From assembly GCF_014397245.1 (NCBI RefSeq), contig NZ_JACLHY010000027.1, positions 1 to 64,000 on the forward strand: 64,000 bases of DNA, written 5' to 3'. The translations under genes were made by a program, and so were the position numbers. Of the stretch, positions 8,674 to 21,627 are shown piece after piece. The stretch's first letter is position 1; each line of letters starts with the position of its first letter. The notes below the pieces were generated by a model. The model searched no databases. It was given only the letters and a program-made list of their open reading frames with translations, and had not been told where the DNA came from. Source of the stretch: Arenibacter arenosicollis (GTDB lineage: Bacteria; Bacteroidota; Bacteroidia; Flavobacteriales; Flavobacteriaceae).

Positions 8674-10998
8674 CTATTCAGCAGAAGTTGCTAATGATAA
8701 GGTGCGCATTTTTTTGGCTACATTTACTAAATTGATCAAAGCGGATTCTGTTTCAGGCCAATCCCTAGTTTTAAGTCCGCAATCAGGATTCACCCAAATA
8801 TTTTCTTGAGGCAAAAGTTCAGTTGCTTTTAACAACAACAATTCCATTTCTTTTTCAGTGGGTATCCTTGCTGAGTGTATATCATAAACTCCTGGACCTA
8901 TTTCATTGGGATACTTGAACTTGACGAAAGCATCCAGTAATTCCATTTCTGATCTGGAGGTCTCAATAGTAATAACATCAGCATCCATATCCGCTATGTT
9001 CTTTATTATATCATTGAACTCGGAATAGCACATGTGGGTGTGTATTTGTGTACTGTCCTCTACCCCGCTTGAAGAAATCCTGAAGGATTCCACTGCCCAA
9101 TTCAAATATGAATCCCAATGCTCTTGGCGTAAGGGAAGTCCCTCTCTTATAGCGGGTTCGTCTATTTGAATGATATTAACCCCTGATTGTTCCAAATCTT
9201 TGACTTCATCCCTTATAGCTAAAGCTATTTGCTTACAAGTGGTGGCCCGAGGCTGATCATTCCTGACAAATGACCACTGCAATATGGTCACTGGACCTGT
9301 AAGCATTCCTTTAACAGGTTTTTTTGTCAGGGATTGGGCAAAGGAGGTCCATTTAACGGTCATGGGCTTAGATCTATAAACATCGCCAAAAATTATTGGT
9401 GGCTTTACACATCGACTACCGTAACTTTGGACCCATCCATAACTGGAAAAGGCAAATCCATTTAGCCTTTCACCAAAGTACTCGACCATGTCATTTCGCT
9501 CAAACTCACCATGCACTAGGACATCCAGACCGATATCCTCCTGGAAACTAATGGTACTTTCCGTTTCTTTCTTAATGAATTCATTATATTCCTTCAAGCT
9601 TATCTCTTTTTTTTTGAGTCTACCTCGCCAACTTCTAACTTCTTGGGTCTGCGGAAAGGAACCAATGGTAGTAGTCGGGTACAACGGGAGATTTAACTTT
9701 TTAACCTGTTTGGCCCTGCGAATTTGAAAAACATTGTGGCGCTTACTGTCTTTGGAGGATAATTTATTTACTCGGTTTTTAGTTAAAGGGTGATGTATGG
9801 ACTTTGAGTATTTTCTTGCTTCGAAAATTCGTTTATTTTCTTCAAGATTTCTAATTGCCCATTCTGACTTTGGATATAATACCAATTCTTTCAAGACAAC
9901 CAGTTCTTTAACTTTTTGTTTTGCGAAGGCCAACCATTGCTTTATATTTCCGGGAAGATTTTCCTCATTCTTTTCCAAATCTAAATCACAAGGGGAATGT
10001 AAAAATGAACAAGAACCTGAAATCCAAAGGTTATCGGTATTTACTTTTTCCAATGCATTTTTTACTATAACTAAAGAATCTTCGAAATTATTCATCCAAA
10101 CGTTTCTTCCATCCACCAACCCTAAGGATAATATCTTTTTGCCATCAAAATAAGGTGACTTCAAAATATCATCCAACTGTAAGTGACATCTGACCAGATC
10201 AAGGTGAAGCCCAGAAACGGGAAGTTGTAATACCATTTCTAAATTGTCCCCGTAACAGTCAAAGTAATTGGTTAGTATTATGTTTAATTGAGGGTACTTT
10301 TCGGCAATATTGGAGTATAGTTTTTTTACAGCGTTCTTTTCTCTATCACCAAGGTCTAGTGCCAAACAAGGTTCGTCCAATTGAACGTATTTTGCACCAG
10401 CGGAAATCAATTGTTCCAGTAATTCGAAAAAAATGGGCATTAGCTTATCTAACAGGTCCATTCTATGGAAACCACCCTCCTTTTCTTTACCAAGAAAAAG
10501 ATATGTAACAGGAGAAATCAACACTGGCTTGGTTAATATTTCCAAAGAAAGGGCTTCCTTAAATTCATCAACGGCCTTAGTGGAATACAGTTCAAAGGAT
10601 TGGTCTTTTGTAAATTCAGGGACCAGGAAATGATAATTGGTGTCAAACCATTTCGTCATTTCCAATGCGGTTACATCATAACCGTCTTGTTGCAGTCCCC
10701 TTGCCATGGCAAAGTATAGATCTAAATCCGATTTGTTTTTTTTTATTCCAGCAATTCTTTTGGGAATACTACCATAGGTCATGGTAGCATCCAATACTTG
10801 ATCGTAAAAGGAAAAATCATTGGATGGAATCATATCTATTCCAACTTCTTGCTGCAATAACCAGTTTTCTTTACGAATTCCTTCACCTACTTGATTCAAT
10901 TCTTCGGCAGAAATAGCCCCTTGCCAATATTTTTCAGAGGCTTTTTTTAAAGCCCTGTTCGCCCCAATTCTAGGGTAACCTAAAAGGTTTGTTTTCAT
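8674..10998 (-). CDS. metE: Cobalamin-independent methionine synthase
   Basis: A 774-residue full-length MetE, transferring the methyl group of 5-methyltetrahydrofolate (polyglutamate) to homocysteine in the cytoplasm. The N-terminal half starts with the typical NLLGYPRIGANRALKKA. The C-terminal half carries the zinc/homocysteine site: HMC (His655, Cys657), ITIETSRSE (Glu679) and NPDCGLKTR (Cys740). No signal peptide. Divergent from an Lrp-type regulator across 156 bp, a layout that suggests control by that regulator. I saw no SAM or B12 riboswitch in the gap. Confidence 0.98.
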   Translation of the reverse strand: MKTNLLGYPRIGANRALKKASEKYWQGAISAEELNQVGEGIRKENWLLQQEVGIDMIPSNDFSFYDQVLDATMTYGSIPKRIAGIKKNKSDLDLYFAMARGLQQDGYDVTALEMTKWFDTNYHFLVPEFTKDQSFELYSTKAVDEFKEALSLEILTKPVLISPVTYLFLGKEKEGGFHRMDLLDKLMPIFFELLEQLISAGAKYVQLDEPCLALDLGDREKNAVKKLYSNIAEKYPQLNIILTNYFDCYGDNLEMVLQLPVSGLHLDLVRCHLQLDDILKSPYFDGKKILSLGLVDGRNVWMNNFEDSLVIVKNALEKVNTDNLWISGSCSFLHSPCDLDLEKNEENLPGNIKQWLAFAKQKVKELVVLKELVLYPKSEWAIRNLEENKRIFEARKYSKSIHHPLTKNRVNKLSSKDSKRHNVFQIRRAKQVKKLNLPLYPTTTIGSFPQTQEVRSWRGRLKKKEISLKEYNEFIKKETESTISFQEDIGLDVLVHGEFERNDMVEYFGERLNGFAFSSYGWVQSYGSRCVKPPIIFGDVYRSKPMTVKWTSFAQSLTKKPVKGMLTGPVTILQWSFVRNDQPRATTCKQIALAIRDEVKDLEQSGVNIIQIDEPAIREGLPLRQEHWDSYLNWAVESFRISSSGVEDSTQIHTHMCYSEFNDIIKNIADMDADVITIETSRSEMELLDAFVKFKYPNEIGPGVYDIHSARIPTEKEMELLLLKATELLPQENIWVNPDCGLKTRDWPETESALINLVNVAKKMRTLSLATSAE

Positions 10999-11029
10999 AA
11001 TTTATTGTTTGTATAATTCCTTACAAAGC

Positions 11030-11059
11030 TTGTATTTTAGATTGTAAATTCTAAATTTG
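11030..11059 (+). promoter_or_regulatory. Flavobacterial promoter for the Lrp gene
   Basis: TTG (11030-11032), 19 bp spacer, TAAATTTG (11052-11059) fits the Bacteroidetes consensus TTG / TAnnTTTG. This predicts transcription from about 11066, leaving a leader of about 90 nt before the Lrp start. Confidence 0.5.
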
Positions 11060-11154
11060 TTCCATTATTTAGAAGAAAACACTATGAATTATAGGTATAA
11101 TAGCTGTTTAATCTTTTTAGATGAAATATTAATGAATTAAAAGAATAATATTCT

Positions 11155-11616
11155 ATGAATGATTTGGATAGAATTGATTATCAGATTTTAAATTTGTTGC
11201 AGACCAATTCCAACTTAACGACCAAAGAATTGGCGAATAAGGTAAATTTATCCACTACTCCTGTTTTTGAGCGGGTGAAACGTTTGGAGAAAAATGGTTA
11301 TATAAAAAAGTTTGTGGCTGTTCTTGATGCGGAAAAACTGGACAAAGGGCTCACCGTATTTTGTAATATTACCCTTAAACAGCACACCCGGGAAATTGGC
11401 CATAAATTCGTTAAGGATATTATAGCAATTAAAGAGGTTACTGAATGCTATAATGTATCTGGAGATTATGACTTCTTGCTAAAAGTAATGGTAAAGGATA
11501 TGAAGCACTATCAGGATTTTGTCTTAAATCATCTTGGGGAAATAAAAAACATTGGTAGTGCACACAGTACTTTTGTCATGGGCGAAATAAAAAATACCTA
11601 TTCAGTGCCAATTTAA
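11155..11616 (+). CDS. Lrp/AsnC-family transcriptional regulator
   Basis: A 153-residue regulator: N-terminal AsnC-type winged HTH (about 1-60, opening LDRIDYQILNLLQ, with STTPVFERVKRLE as recognition segment) and a C-terminal RAM ligand-binding/oligomerisation domain (about 65-150, with VTECYNVSGDYDFLLKV). Members of this family sense amino acids and bind as dimers or octamers. Divergent from metE and convergent with an amino-acid permease, so methionine or another amino acid is a reasonable effector guess. ATG start at 11155, with a promoter-like element 95 bp upstream. Confidence 0.95.
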   Translation: MNDLDRIDYQILNLLQTNSNLTTKELANKVNLSTTPVFERVKRLEKNGYIKKFVAVLDAEKLDKGLTVFCNITLKQHTREIGHKFVKDIIAIKEVTECYNVSGDYDFLLKVMVKDMKHYQDFVLNHLGEIKNIGSAHSTFVMGEIKNTYSVPI

Positions 11617-11667
11617 TGGGAGGGCTAAAGTAATGGATGGGGCTTATGACTATTTTTTTATTGGGGA

Positions 11668-11694
11668 ATAAGCTTCTTTTATTAGAAGGCTTAT
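11668..11694. terminator. Hairpin between lrp and permease
   Basis: ATAAGCTTCT pairs with AGAAGGCTTAT (one bulged G) between two convergent genes. There is no strong T-run on either side, so it is at best a moderate bidirectional terminator. Confidence 0.4.
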
Positions 11695-11784
11695 CATTTA
11701 CATTGTTATGTACTTTTTATTTGTGAGGAAATATATAAAGTAGTCGTCCATAGAGTTCATATAAAATGACATCACAACAGTTAA

Positions 11785-13095
11785 TTACTTTTTTAAGACA
11801 TTGTATCCAAAATAATAGATAATCGATAAGAAGACTATAAATGCGACTATACCCGCCAATTCATTAAATGACAGATTGGATAAAAAGAATAAAATAACCA
11901 AAACAGCCAAAATTGGGACAAGATATCCTCCTGGGATTCTAAATGAGTCTTTGGACAATTCAGAATCTTCCTTATTTTCTTTTTTTCTCAATTTTATCAC
12001 AGCAATTGCCACTCCCAAATAAATAAGTAGAATAGAGGCACTAGATAGAATTGCCAATTGCTTGAATCCACCTAATGAAGCAAATAAAAAGCACAGTCCA
12101 ACATAAATTATAATTGACACATATGGCGTAGAAAACTTCTTGTGAACTCGAGATGCAATTTCAATTGGAATTACTTTATCCTTTGCGGCCCGATATAGCA
12201 TCCTTGGCATACTCAATATTTCACTACTCAAATTTCCGAACATGGATACTACAGCTCCAATGGTTATCAAAGTAAACCCTATTGGTCCAAAAATCTTGCT
12301 TGCCACCTCGCCCAATGGATTTTCTTGGAAACTGGCCAATGTTTCCCCCAATACTCCCTGGGCAGCAGTTTGGATCATTATATAAATTAGCAATACCACC
12401 GTAATACTTATCAGTATGGCCCTTGGTATAGTTTTATTGGGATTCCTTACCTCTCCACTTACCGAAAGACCAGATTCCGCACCTTGGAAAGCAAAGAATA
12501 GTATCAAGGATACTTCTCCAACATCCATAACCGTTGGGGTAAAATCCCATACCAGATTTACAATGTCTACTTTCGACCATGCCAAAAAAATCAACACCAT
12601 TAAAGGAGCAATTTTAGTAATGGTAATTAGTTTCACCAATCTTATTCCTTCCTTGACCCCAATTACATTAATGTATCCTAGGCCTGAAAAAAGACAAAGA
12701 AAGAAAAATGTTTTAATAATTCCTCCCTTAAAAAAGGGGTTGATAGAACCCATAATATCAACAATTGTATTGGCAACTGCTGCATCTGCGGATATAGTTG
12801 CCACTAGAAAAAGAACAGCCGCAATAAAACCAAAATACTTGCCAAAGACTCCTTCAATATAGGCATATGCCCCACCTGTATCGGTTATCTTACTGCCAAT
12901 TTCGGCAAAACACAGCATGACTAAAGAAATCAATAATCCACAAAAAAGATAAGCCAATACACTTGCTGAACCAAGGCCTGCAGCCACAACGGCAGGCAAA
13001 ACGAATATTCCGGCACCAATCATTATATTGATCAAATTGGCACTTAGGCCCCAAGTTCCTATATTTCTTTTTAATTCGTCAGCTGGCTCTTTCAT
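11785..13095 (-). CDS. APC-superfamily amino-acid permease
   Basis: A 436-residue inner-membrane carrier with about 12 hydrophobic helices. The first helix has the APC substrate-site pattern NIMIGAGIFVLPA; later segments include FCGLLISLVMLCFAEIG and the FFAFQGAESG region. The family imports amino acids or polyamines with H+ or by exchange. It follows the GH2 gene on the same strand after 58 bp and may be the last gene of the GH63 / kinase-lyase / GH2 operon. That would fit uptake of the amino acid freed by the glycosidases; substrate not determinable here. Confidence 0.9.
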   Translation of the reverse strand: MKEPADELKRNIGTWGLSANLINIMIGAGIFVLPAVVAAGLGSASVLAYLFCGLLISLVMLCFAEIGSKITDTGGAYAYIEGVFGKYFGFIAAVLFLVATISADAAVANTIVDIMGSINPFFKGGIIKTFFFLCLFSGLGYINVIGVKEGIRLVKLITITKIAPLMVLIFLAWSKVDIVNLVWDFTPTVMDVGEVSLILFFAFQGAESGLSVSGEVRNPNKTIPRAILISITVVLLIYIMIQTAAQGVLGETLASFQENPLGEVASKIFGPIGFTLITIGAVVSMFGNLSSEILSMPRMLYRAAKDKVIPIEIASRVHKKFSTPYVSIIIYVGLCFLFASLGGFKQLAILSSASILLIYLGVAIAVIKLRKKENKEDSELSKDSFRIPGGYLVPILAVLVILFFLSNLSFNELAGIVAFIVFLSIIYYFGYNVLKK

Positions 13096-13153
13096 AGATT
13101 AACATTCAATTATACAATGATAAACATTAGGTACTGTTGTGGTTAATATTAAG

Positions 13154-16318
<3,165 letters not shown>

Positions 16319-19300
16319 TTAATAGTTTATCATAAAATCTTCGGCAAGGATTCCCTTGAGATAAAAAATAAGTTCCTCGGCATTTTCTTGGGTAAAGACC
16401 ATAGGAGGTTTGATTTTTAATATGTTATGGTCCGGGCCATCCGTACTCATAAGGATACCGTGATCTTTCATACGGTTGGCCAAATAATCGGTCTGGGCAG
16501 CCAAAGGCTCCATTTTTTCATCCACCAACTCGATTCCCAAGAAAAGTCCCTGGCCCCTAACATCACCAATAATGGGAAACTTCTTCGCCAGATCTATTAG
16601 TTCCTTTTTAAGATAGTTTCCAACCGCCAAGGCATGTGACTGGAGCTTCTCCCGTTTCACCACCCTCAGAACCTCGGCGCCTATGGCACAGGAAACCGGA
16701 TTGCCCCCAAAGGTGTTGAAATACTCCATTCCATTGGCAAATCTTTCCGCTACTTCTTGGGTACAGGCCACGGCAGCCAGGGGATGTCCGTTGCCAAGGG
16801 GTTTCCCTATGGTCACGATATCGGGTACCACCCCGTGCAATTGGAAGCCCCAAAATGTAGTGCCCATACGGCCACAACCCACTTGCACCTCATCTGAAAT
16901 ACAGAGTCCGCCCGCTTCCCCAACGTATTGATATGCCTTTGCCAAGAAATCCTTCGGTAATTCTATCTGTCCCCCACAACTAATGATCGGCTCGATGATA
17001 AAGGCTCCAACTCCCCTTCCCTTGGCCTGTATATTATCTATTTGATGCCTAACCTCCATGGCATATTGCTCGCCTGTATCCTTTCCTCTGTACTTCCCTC
17101 TAAAGGCATCGGGAAGGGGAAAAATATGGGTGTGTTCCGGAGCGCCCTGGCCACCTTTGCCATCAAACTTATACGAACTGATATCGATACACATATTGGT
17201 ATTGCCATGATATCCCACCTCGGAGGCAATTATGTCGCGCTGCCCGGTAGCGGACTTTACCATCCGGATAGCCAGCTCATTGGCCTCACTACCTGAATTC
17301 ACAAAATGGAGCACACTTAATTCTGGTGGTAAAGTCTCCAACAGCTCTTTGGCCAGCTCATTTATATTTTCGTGCAAATACCGACTATTGGTATTGATCA
17401 ACGCCATTTGTTCCTGTCCTGCCCTTACCACGGCTGGATGTTCATGCCCCACATGGGCCACATTATTAACGGTATCCAGGTACTTTCTACCATATTGGTC
17501 CATTAGGTACTGCCCCGCACCCCTCACCATTTTAATGGGCACCTTGTACTGCAGGCTCAGACTTTTTCCCAAATGTTGTTTTCTATAGGCGATGATTTCA
17601 TCATTGCCCGCTGTGTGCTTCCCTGATAAGCCCTTTAGCTTAAACAACATATTTGGATCCGGACACAGGCTTTTCCATAGGTCGAGCTGACCGTAATAAC
17701 CTACTCCGGGGAAATCAATTTTAAAATCGAGCATGGAAAGCATGATCTGAAAATGCAGATGTGGGGACCAATTGCCGTTCTCTGTGCAACTGCCCAGGAC
17801 ACCAATTTCATCGCCTGCCCTTAATTGTACGCCAACCTTATGCCGGGTAGCACTGCCCACCGATAAATGTCCGTATAGGGTATAAAATTCCAAGTCTTCC
17901 TCCCGGTGCCTTAAAATTACCAGTCCGCCGTATTCCTTGTCCCCTGCATCATTTACAGCTGTGACCACTTCCCCGTCAAAAAGGGCATGTACCGGTGAAG
18001 CCTCTGGCAACCAAAAATCGATTCCCAAGTGAATGCTTCTACTTTCCCTCCCTTTGTTCCCTTTTTTATCATAGGACGAAGTGGTGTAGATCGGGCGGGG
18101 CTCAAGATAGCCGCCAGCCAATATTTTGGAAGGATGTTCTTCCTGTAGTTTATTAAGTCTATACTGAAAATAGTCCAGATCGTTAAAGTCCTTTTCATGC
18201 CCTATCCATTTACTGGACACACTAAGATCCAAGGGGTACACCGTGTTGGGACCTACAGTGGGAAATAGTTTATCAATTGAAAGGGATTGCTTTTTGGCCC
18301 AGGCCGAGAATTTTTCTTCATTGGGATGGGCGGTATATCCACATGCCCCCCTAAAACTAAAATAGGCAAAATCCGCATTGATGTTCCTCCATTTCCGGAG
18401 CAGTTCCCAGGCCGGTTCTTCGCTGATCAACAGATAGCTATTGTCCGGTTCCTCCTTTTTATTGATGGCCGATTTGGTTACGGAAATCACCAAGCGCATG
18501 GCGATGGCCATGAACAAATGTTCCAGTTCCGTTTCTTCCAAAGGAAAGGCATGGTGATAGCCCCGTACAATAGGCAATGCGGCCTCCAACGGATCATTGT
18601 GCCCCATGATGGCATATGCACAGGCAACGGCCAGATCGTTGATGATCTGCGTATGGACCGAATCCCCGAAATCTATGGCGGAGATCACATGGGGATCGAT
18701 CAGGTCCCCGGAAACTATAACATTGTTGTCGTTGGCGTCATTGTGTACCACTGCCTTGCGTAACTTGGAATAACCGGGCTGCGCCTCTTTAAATTGATTC
18801 TGAAAATAGGAGATGACTTCTTTGTCCCCATTCTTAAAAAGGTCAAGATATTCTGTGGTCCAACCGCCCTGTGCCACATCCCAGACAAATTCCCTGTGGG
18901 CCTCGGGATGGTCAAAACCTTGCAGGGCCCGGGTTAGTCTCCCACATTGTTCCCCCAGACTATGGCGCAGCCCATCCAATTGCGGGTTCACCCCGCTCCA
19001 GACCCTGCCTGATATCCAGGACAGAAGGCGTACCTTCCTGATCTGCCCATAATCGTCCCTGATCTCAGAAATCAGATTCCCCTGCCTATCCGGAACGACC
19101 TGGGGAGACGTTAGATCCTTGGCGTGTTCGCTGGCGTAGAGCAGCAATTTCTGTTGAAAGTCCAAATAATCCTCGTTCTCGTCAGGTCGGGAGACTTTCA
19201 AAATATACTGCTGTCCATCCGATGCATCGATCTTAAAATTAAAATCGATTTCCCCGGGCAGTGGTTTGGCCGAACCTTGAATGTCAAAATTTTCAAGGGC

Positions 19301-19348
19301 AATATTTGTGGCCTGATCTGCAGTTATTATAATCTTGCTATATTCCAT
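16319..19348 (-). CDS. Hydroxylysine-kinase-like / M23-like / phospho-lyase triple fusion
   Basis: A 1009-residue cytoplasmic fusion with no signal peptide. Residues 1-320 are an APH-fold small-molecule kinase with HNDANDNN (catalytic Asp204, Asn209) and the Mg-binding Asp226 of AIDFGD, close to the hydroxylysine-kinase type. Residues about 430-560 are an M23/LytM domain with its zinc motifs intact (His440/Asp444; His530 and His532 in HLHF). Residues about 575-1009 are a class-III PLP enzyme with NNVAHVGHEHP, NTNSRYLH, GMEYFNTFGGNPVSC and PLP Lys849 in IGKPLGNG, very like ethanolamine-phosphate and 5-phosphohydroxylysine phospho-lyases. Expected chemistry: phosphorylate a hydroxy-amine, then eliminate phosphate and ammonia to give an aldehyde. 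It lies 11 bp after GH63 and 18 bp before GH2. It is visibly more GC-rich than both neighbours. Confidence 0.88.
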   Translation of the reverse strand: MEYSKIIITADQATNIALENFDIQGSAKPLPGEIDFNFKIDASDGQQYILKVSRPDENEDYLDFQQKLLLYASEHAKDLTSPQVVPDRQGNLISEIRDDYGQIRKVRLLSWISGRVWSGVNPQLDGLRHSLGEQCGRLTRALQGFDHPEAHREFVWDVAQGGWTTEYLDLFKNGDKEVISYFQNQFKEAQPGYSKLRKAVVHNDANDNNVIVSGDLIDPHVISAIDFGDSVHTQIINDLAVACAYAIMGHNDPLEAALPIVRGYHHAFPLEETELEHLFMAIAMRLVISVTKSAINKKEEPDNSYLLISEEPAWELLRKWRNINADFAYFSFRGACGYTAHPNEEKFSAWAKKQSLSIDKLFPTVGPNTVYPLDLSVSSKWIGHEKDFNDLDYFQYRLNKLQEEHPSKILAGGYLEPRPIYTTSSYDKKGNKGRESRSIHLGIDFWLPEASPVHALFDGEVVTAVNDAGDKEYGGLVILRHREEDLEFYTLYGHLSVGSATRHKVGVQLRAGDEIGVLGSCTENGNWSPHLHFQIMLSMLDFKIDFPGVGYYGQLDLWKSLCPDPNMLFKLKGLSGKHTAGNDEIIAYRKQHLGKSLSLQYKVPIKMVRGAGQYLMDQYGRKYLDTVNNVAHVGHEHPAVVRAGQEQMALINTNSRYLHENINELAKELLETLPPELSVLHFVNSGSEANELAIRMVKSATGQRDIIASEVGYHGNTNMCIDISSYKFDGKGGQGAPEHTHIFPLPDAFRGKYRGKDTGEQYAMEVRHQIDNIQAKGRGVGAFIIEPIISCGGQIELPKDFLAKAYQYVGEAGGLCISDEVQVGCGRMGTTFWGFQLHGVVPDIVTIGKPLGNGHPLAAVACTQEVAERFANGMEYFNTFGGNPVSCAIGAEVLRVVKREKLQSHALAVGNYLKKELIDLAKKFPIIGDVRGQGLFLGIELVDEKMEPLAAQTDYLANRMKDHGILMSTDGPDHNILKIKPPMVFTQENAEELIFYLKGILAEDFMINY

Positions 19349-19359
19349 TGATATTTTTT

Positions 19360-21381
19360 TTAGTCCTCAGTCAACATCAATATAATATGTGCCGCACTCC
19401 AACTAAAGTTATGGGCCTCCCTACCCTCCCCTGTGATCGGATGATAATTTTCCCTAATGGATTTTCCTTTTTCCAAAAGTCCATCAGCACCTTCCATTAT
19501 TTGGATTGTAGCCTTGTCCGCTTCCAGATCATATCCGTAATTCCGAAGTCCCTTTATTGCGAAATAGGCCTGATCTAGCCAGTTTGGTCCACGCCAATAC
19601 CCATTTAGAGGGTCAAATTTAGGGTGGTCCTTGGACATGGTCTGGAAGGGGACTTTGGTATAAAACTTTTGTTCATCCATCATTTTGGTTTTTACAGCTT
19701 CCGCTTGTTCAGGGGAAGCAGCCTTAGCCCATAAAGCAGTCCAACCTTCACTTCCAGCGCCCTTTATAAACTGTGTACCTTCTAAATTAGTGTCATAAAA
19801 CCACCCATCCTGCTTGTCATAAAATTGGTCCTGAATCAACCGTTTCAACTTTTCAGCATTGGACTTAAGTTCATCTGACTCCAATTTTTTACCTAAGGCC
19901 TCAGCCAATTGGGCCAAATACAATTTTTCAGCATATAAATAAGCATTTAAGTCTACACTTTCTTGATTTAGGGAATATGCCCTATAGGAGTTTTTTAATA
20001 TTTCAGAGGAATCAAAACGTATGGCATTGTCCATTCCACTTTCCCATTTGGCAGCCAACACGGTACCGTCCGTAGATCCATATTCACATAAACCATCCTG
20101 GTCATGGTCCCGTTTGGCATACCACCAATTATGGTACTTTATCAGTTGAGGGTACATTTCTTCAGCAAAATTAATATCTCTGTCCTTCTGCAGAATTTGG
20201 ACTACAGCCCATGAAGCCAAAGGAGGCTTGGTATCCCTATAATTGTGATTTTCAATGGTTGTATCCCTATAGATGCAATCCAAAATAAATCCGTCGTCCG
20301 CCTGATAATCAAACATTGCCCTTATTTGATCTTTGGCAAGCTCAGGGGCGAATCGGGAAAGGCCGGCAGCGTGCTTCCAGGAATCCCATGACCAAAATCC
20401 ATGGAACCATTCATAATGATAGCTCGGAAACAATCCCTGATGGTTTAGTTCCCCAGCGGCTATCCGCCAATTGTTTTGAAGCGTAAGTTGGGCCTTGGCC
20501 AATACTCTTGCATATTTATTATCCTTAAACTGTGGCTTACTGTTTTCAATTAGTGTTTTTAGTTCATCGTTTTTTTCTTGCTTCCGATTATTTAAAATTG
20601 AATCAAAATCTGAAATATTTATTATCTTCTTTTCTTCCTCCCAAGAGTATTCTGGAAAAATAAATGTTTGTGCGATTACAACTTCTTTGGTTTGGTTGGG
20701 TTTGAGTTCCAATTCTTGAAATTCTGTAGAAAAACCTTTTTCCAAATTATTGATAATTGTAGATTTTGGAAAAGTAATGACCCCCAAAGCAGTACTTATG
20801 TTTGAACTTATTTTGAGAACATTTCTTTGGGAAGACAACTTTAAACTATTAGTCAATAAAGGTTCATTTTTCCAATGATATGTTAATTGAATGATGCGTT
20901 GGTACGTATTTGTAAACTCATATTTAATTAAAGCTGTATGACCGTTTAAAAACAGAAGTGTTTCTTTTAATTCAACCCCATCCGCAAAAAAAGTTTGTTC
21001 CAAATGGCTTGAATAGCTTTTCTGCTCTATTATGTTTTCCTTTTTAAAATTAATGAGATGACTGCCTATAGCAATTTTAATTGATGCTAAGGATTTACTT
21101 GACCAAACGCCATTTTGCTGTGTCATTAGAAAAGGCCCGGAAAAATCTGTCATAGTTCCTATCGAATCGGAATAACCAAATCCGAACCAGGAACCCTGGT
21201 CTGAAAACATTAAACCAGACCTATCTACAGAATCCTTTGGTGTAATATGGAAATCCAAAATATCTTCACTAAAGTTTAGATAATTGCTTTTACCATCAGT
21301 GCTAACTTGCCCTATTGAACTATAACAGCTAACACCCAATACCAGTACCATAATATTCTTAACCATCTTATATAAATGCAT
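19360..21381 (-). CDS. Exported GH63 (YgjK-like) alpha-glucosidase
   Basis: A 673-residue protein with a signal peptide (VKNIMVLVLGVSCYSSIG, cleavage before Q; a second ATG at codon 6 is possible). A beta-sandwich N-terminus precedes an (alpha/alpha)6 barrel with the GH63 signatures GFWSWDSWKHA (acid Asp333), DDGFILDCIYRD, YWRGPNWLDQAYFA and, near the end, RENYHPITGEG and NFSWSAAH, expected to carry the general base. GH63 enzymes remove terminal alpha-glucose, and eukaryotic glucosidase I acts on alpha-1,2 links. First gene of the leftward operon; the divergent gap before it holds an 11-bp tandem repeat shared with the susC upstream region. Confidence 0.85.
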   Translation of the reverse strand: MHLYKMVKNIMVLVLGVSCYSSIGQVSTDGKSNYLNFSEDILDFHITPKDSVDRSGLMFSDQGSWFGFGYSDSIGTMTDFSGPFLMTQQNGVWSSKSLASIKIAIGSHLINFKKENIIEQKSYSSHLEQTFFADGVELKETLLFLNGHTALIKYEFTNTYQRIIQLTYHWKNEPLLTNSLKLSSQRNVLKISSNISTALGVITFPKSTIINNLEKGFSTEFQELELKPNQTKEVVIAQTFIFPEYSWEEEKKIINISDFDSILNNRKQEKNDELKTLIENSKPQFKDNKYARVLAKAQLTLQNNWRIAAGELNHQGLFPSYHYEWFHGFWSWDSWKHAAGLSRFAPELAKDQIRAMFDYQADDGFILDCIYRDTTIENHNYRDTKPPLASWAVVQILQKDRDINFAEEMYPQLIKYHNWWYAKRDHDQDGLCEYGSTDGTVLAAKWESGMDNAIRFDSSEILKNSYRAYSLNQESVDLNAYLYAEKLYLAQLAEALGKKLESDELKSNAEKLKRLIQDQFYDKQDGWFYDTNLEGTQFIKGAGSEGWTALWAKAASPEQAEAVKTKMMDEQKFYTKVPFQTMSKDHPKFDPLNGYWRGPNWLDQAYFAIKGLRNYGYDLEADKATIQIMEGADGLLEKGKSIRENYHPITGEGREAHNFSWSAAHIILMLTED

Positions 21382-21428
21382 ATTTTCTTTGTTGGAAGTT
21401 TTCCTTTTTTAAACCATCATTAATTTTC

Positions 21429-21445
21429 TCAAATGGGATTTGAGC
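21429..21445. repeat. Inverted repeat CTCAAAT-GGG-ATTTGAG
   Basis: A 7-bp perfect inverted repeat with a 3-bp centre, 48 bp upstream of the GH63 start and downstream (minus sense) of the tandem operator. Candidate second regulator site or 5' leader hairpin. Confidence 0.4.
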
Positions 21446-21481
21446 AAATTTTCAATTAATTTCCCTTAATAACCCAAAAAC

Positions 21482-21503
21482 GACCTTTACTTGACCTTTA
21501 CTG
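21482..21503 (-). promoter_or_regulatory. Tandem 11-bp direct repeat, candidate operator A
   Basis: Read on the minus strand this is CAGTAAAGGTC-AAGTAAAGGTC: two abutting 11-mers with core GTAAAGGT, in phase with one helical turn. It sits in the 246-bp gap between GH63 (minus) and the TPR-HTH regulator (plus). The same arrangement recurs at 23502-23523 before susC. Confidence 0.65.
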
Positions 21504-21627
21504 GTCCCATTATTTGGACTTTATTAAAAAGGAGATTACGTTATAATTTAGATATTTGTAAATAGCATAATTCTTGCAACCACCTTTAGTAATAAACCCA
21601 GTTCTTTTTATTTTTAAATCCTAGCAC

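Noticed and set aside
10999-11154. SAM or cobalamin riboswitch upstream of metE
   Set aside because: The 156-bp divergent gap has no conserved riboswitch core or long paired structure that I can recognise.
18287-18763. 158-codon plus-strand frame inside the triple fusion
   Set aside because: Antisense to the kinase domain whose catalytic motifs are clear; its length follows from the higher GC content of this gene.
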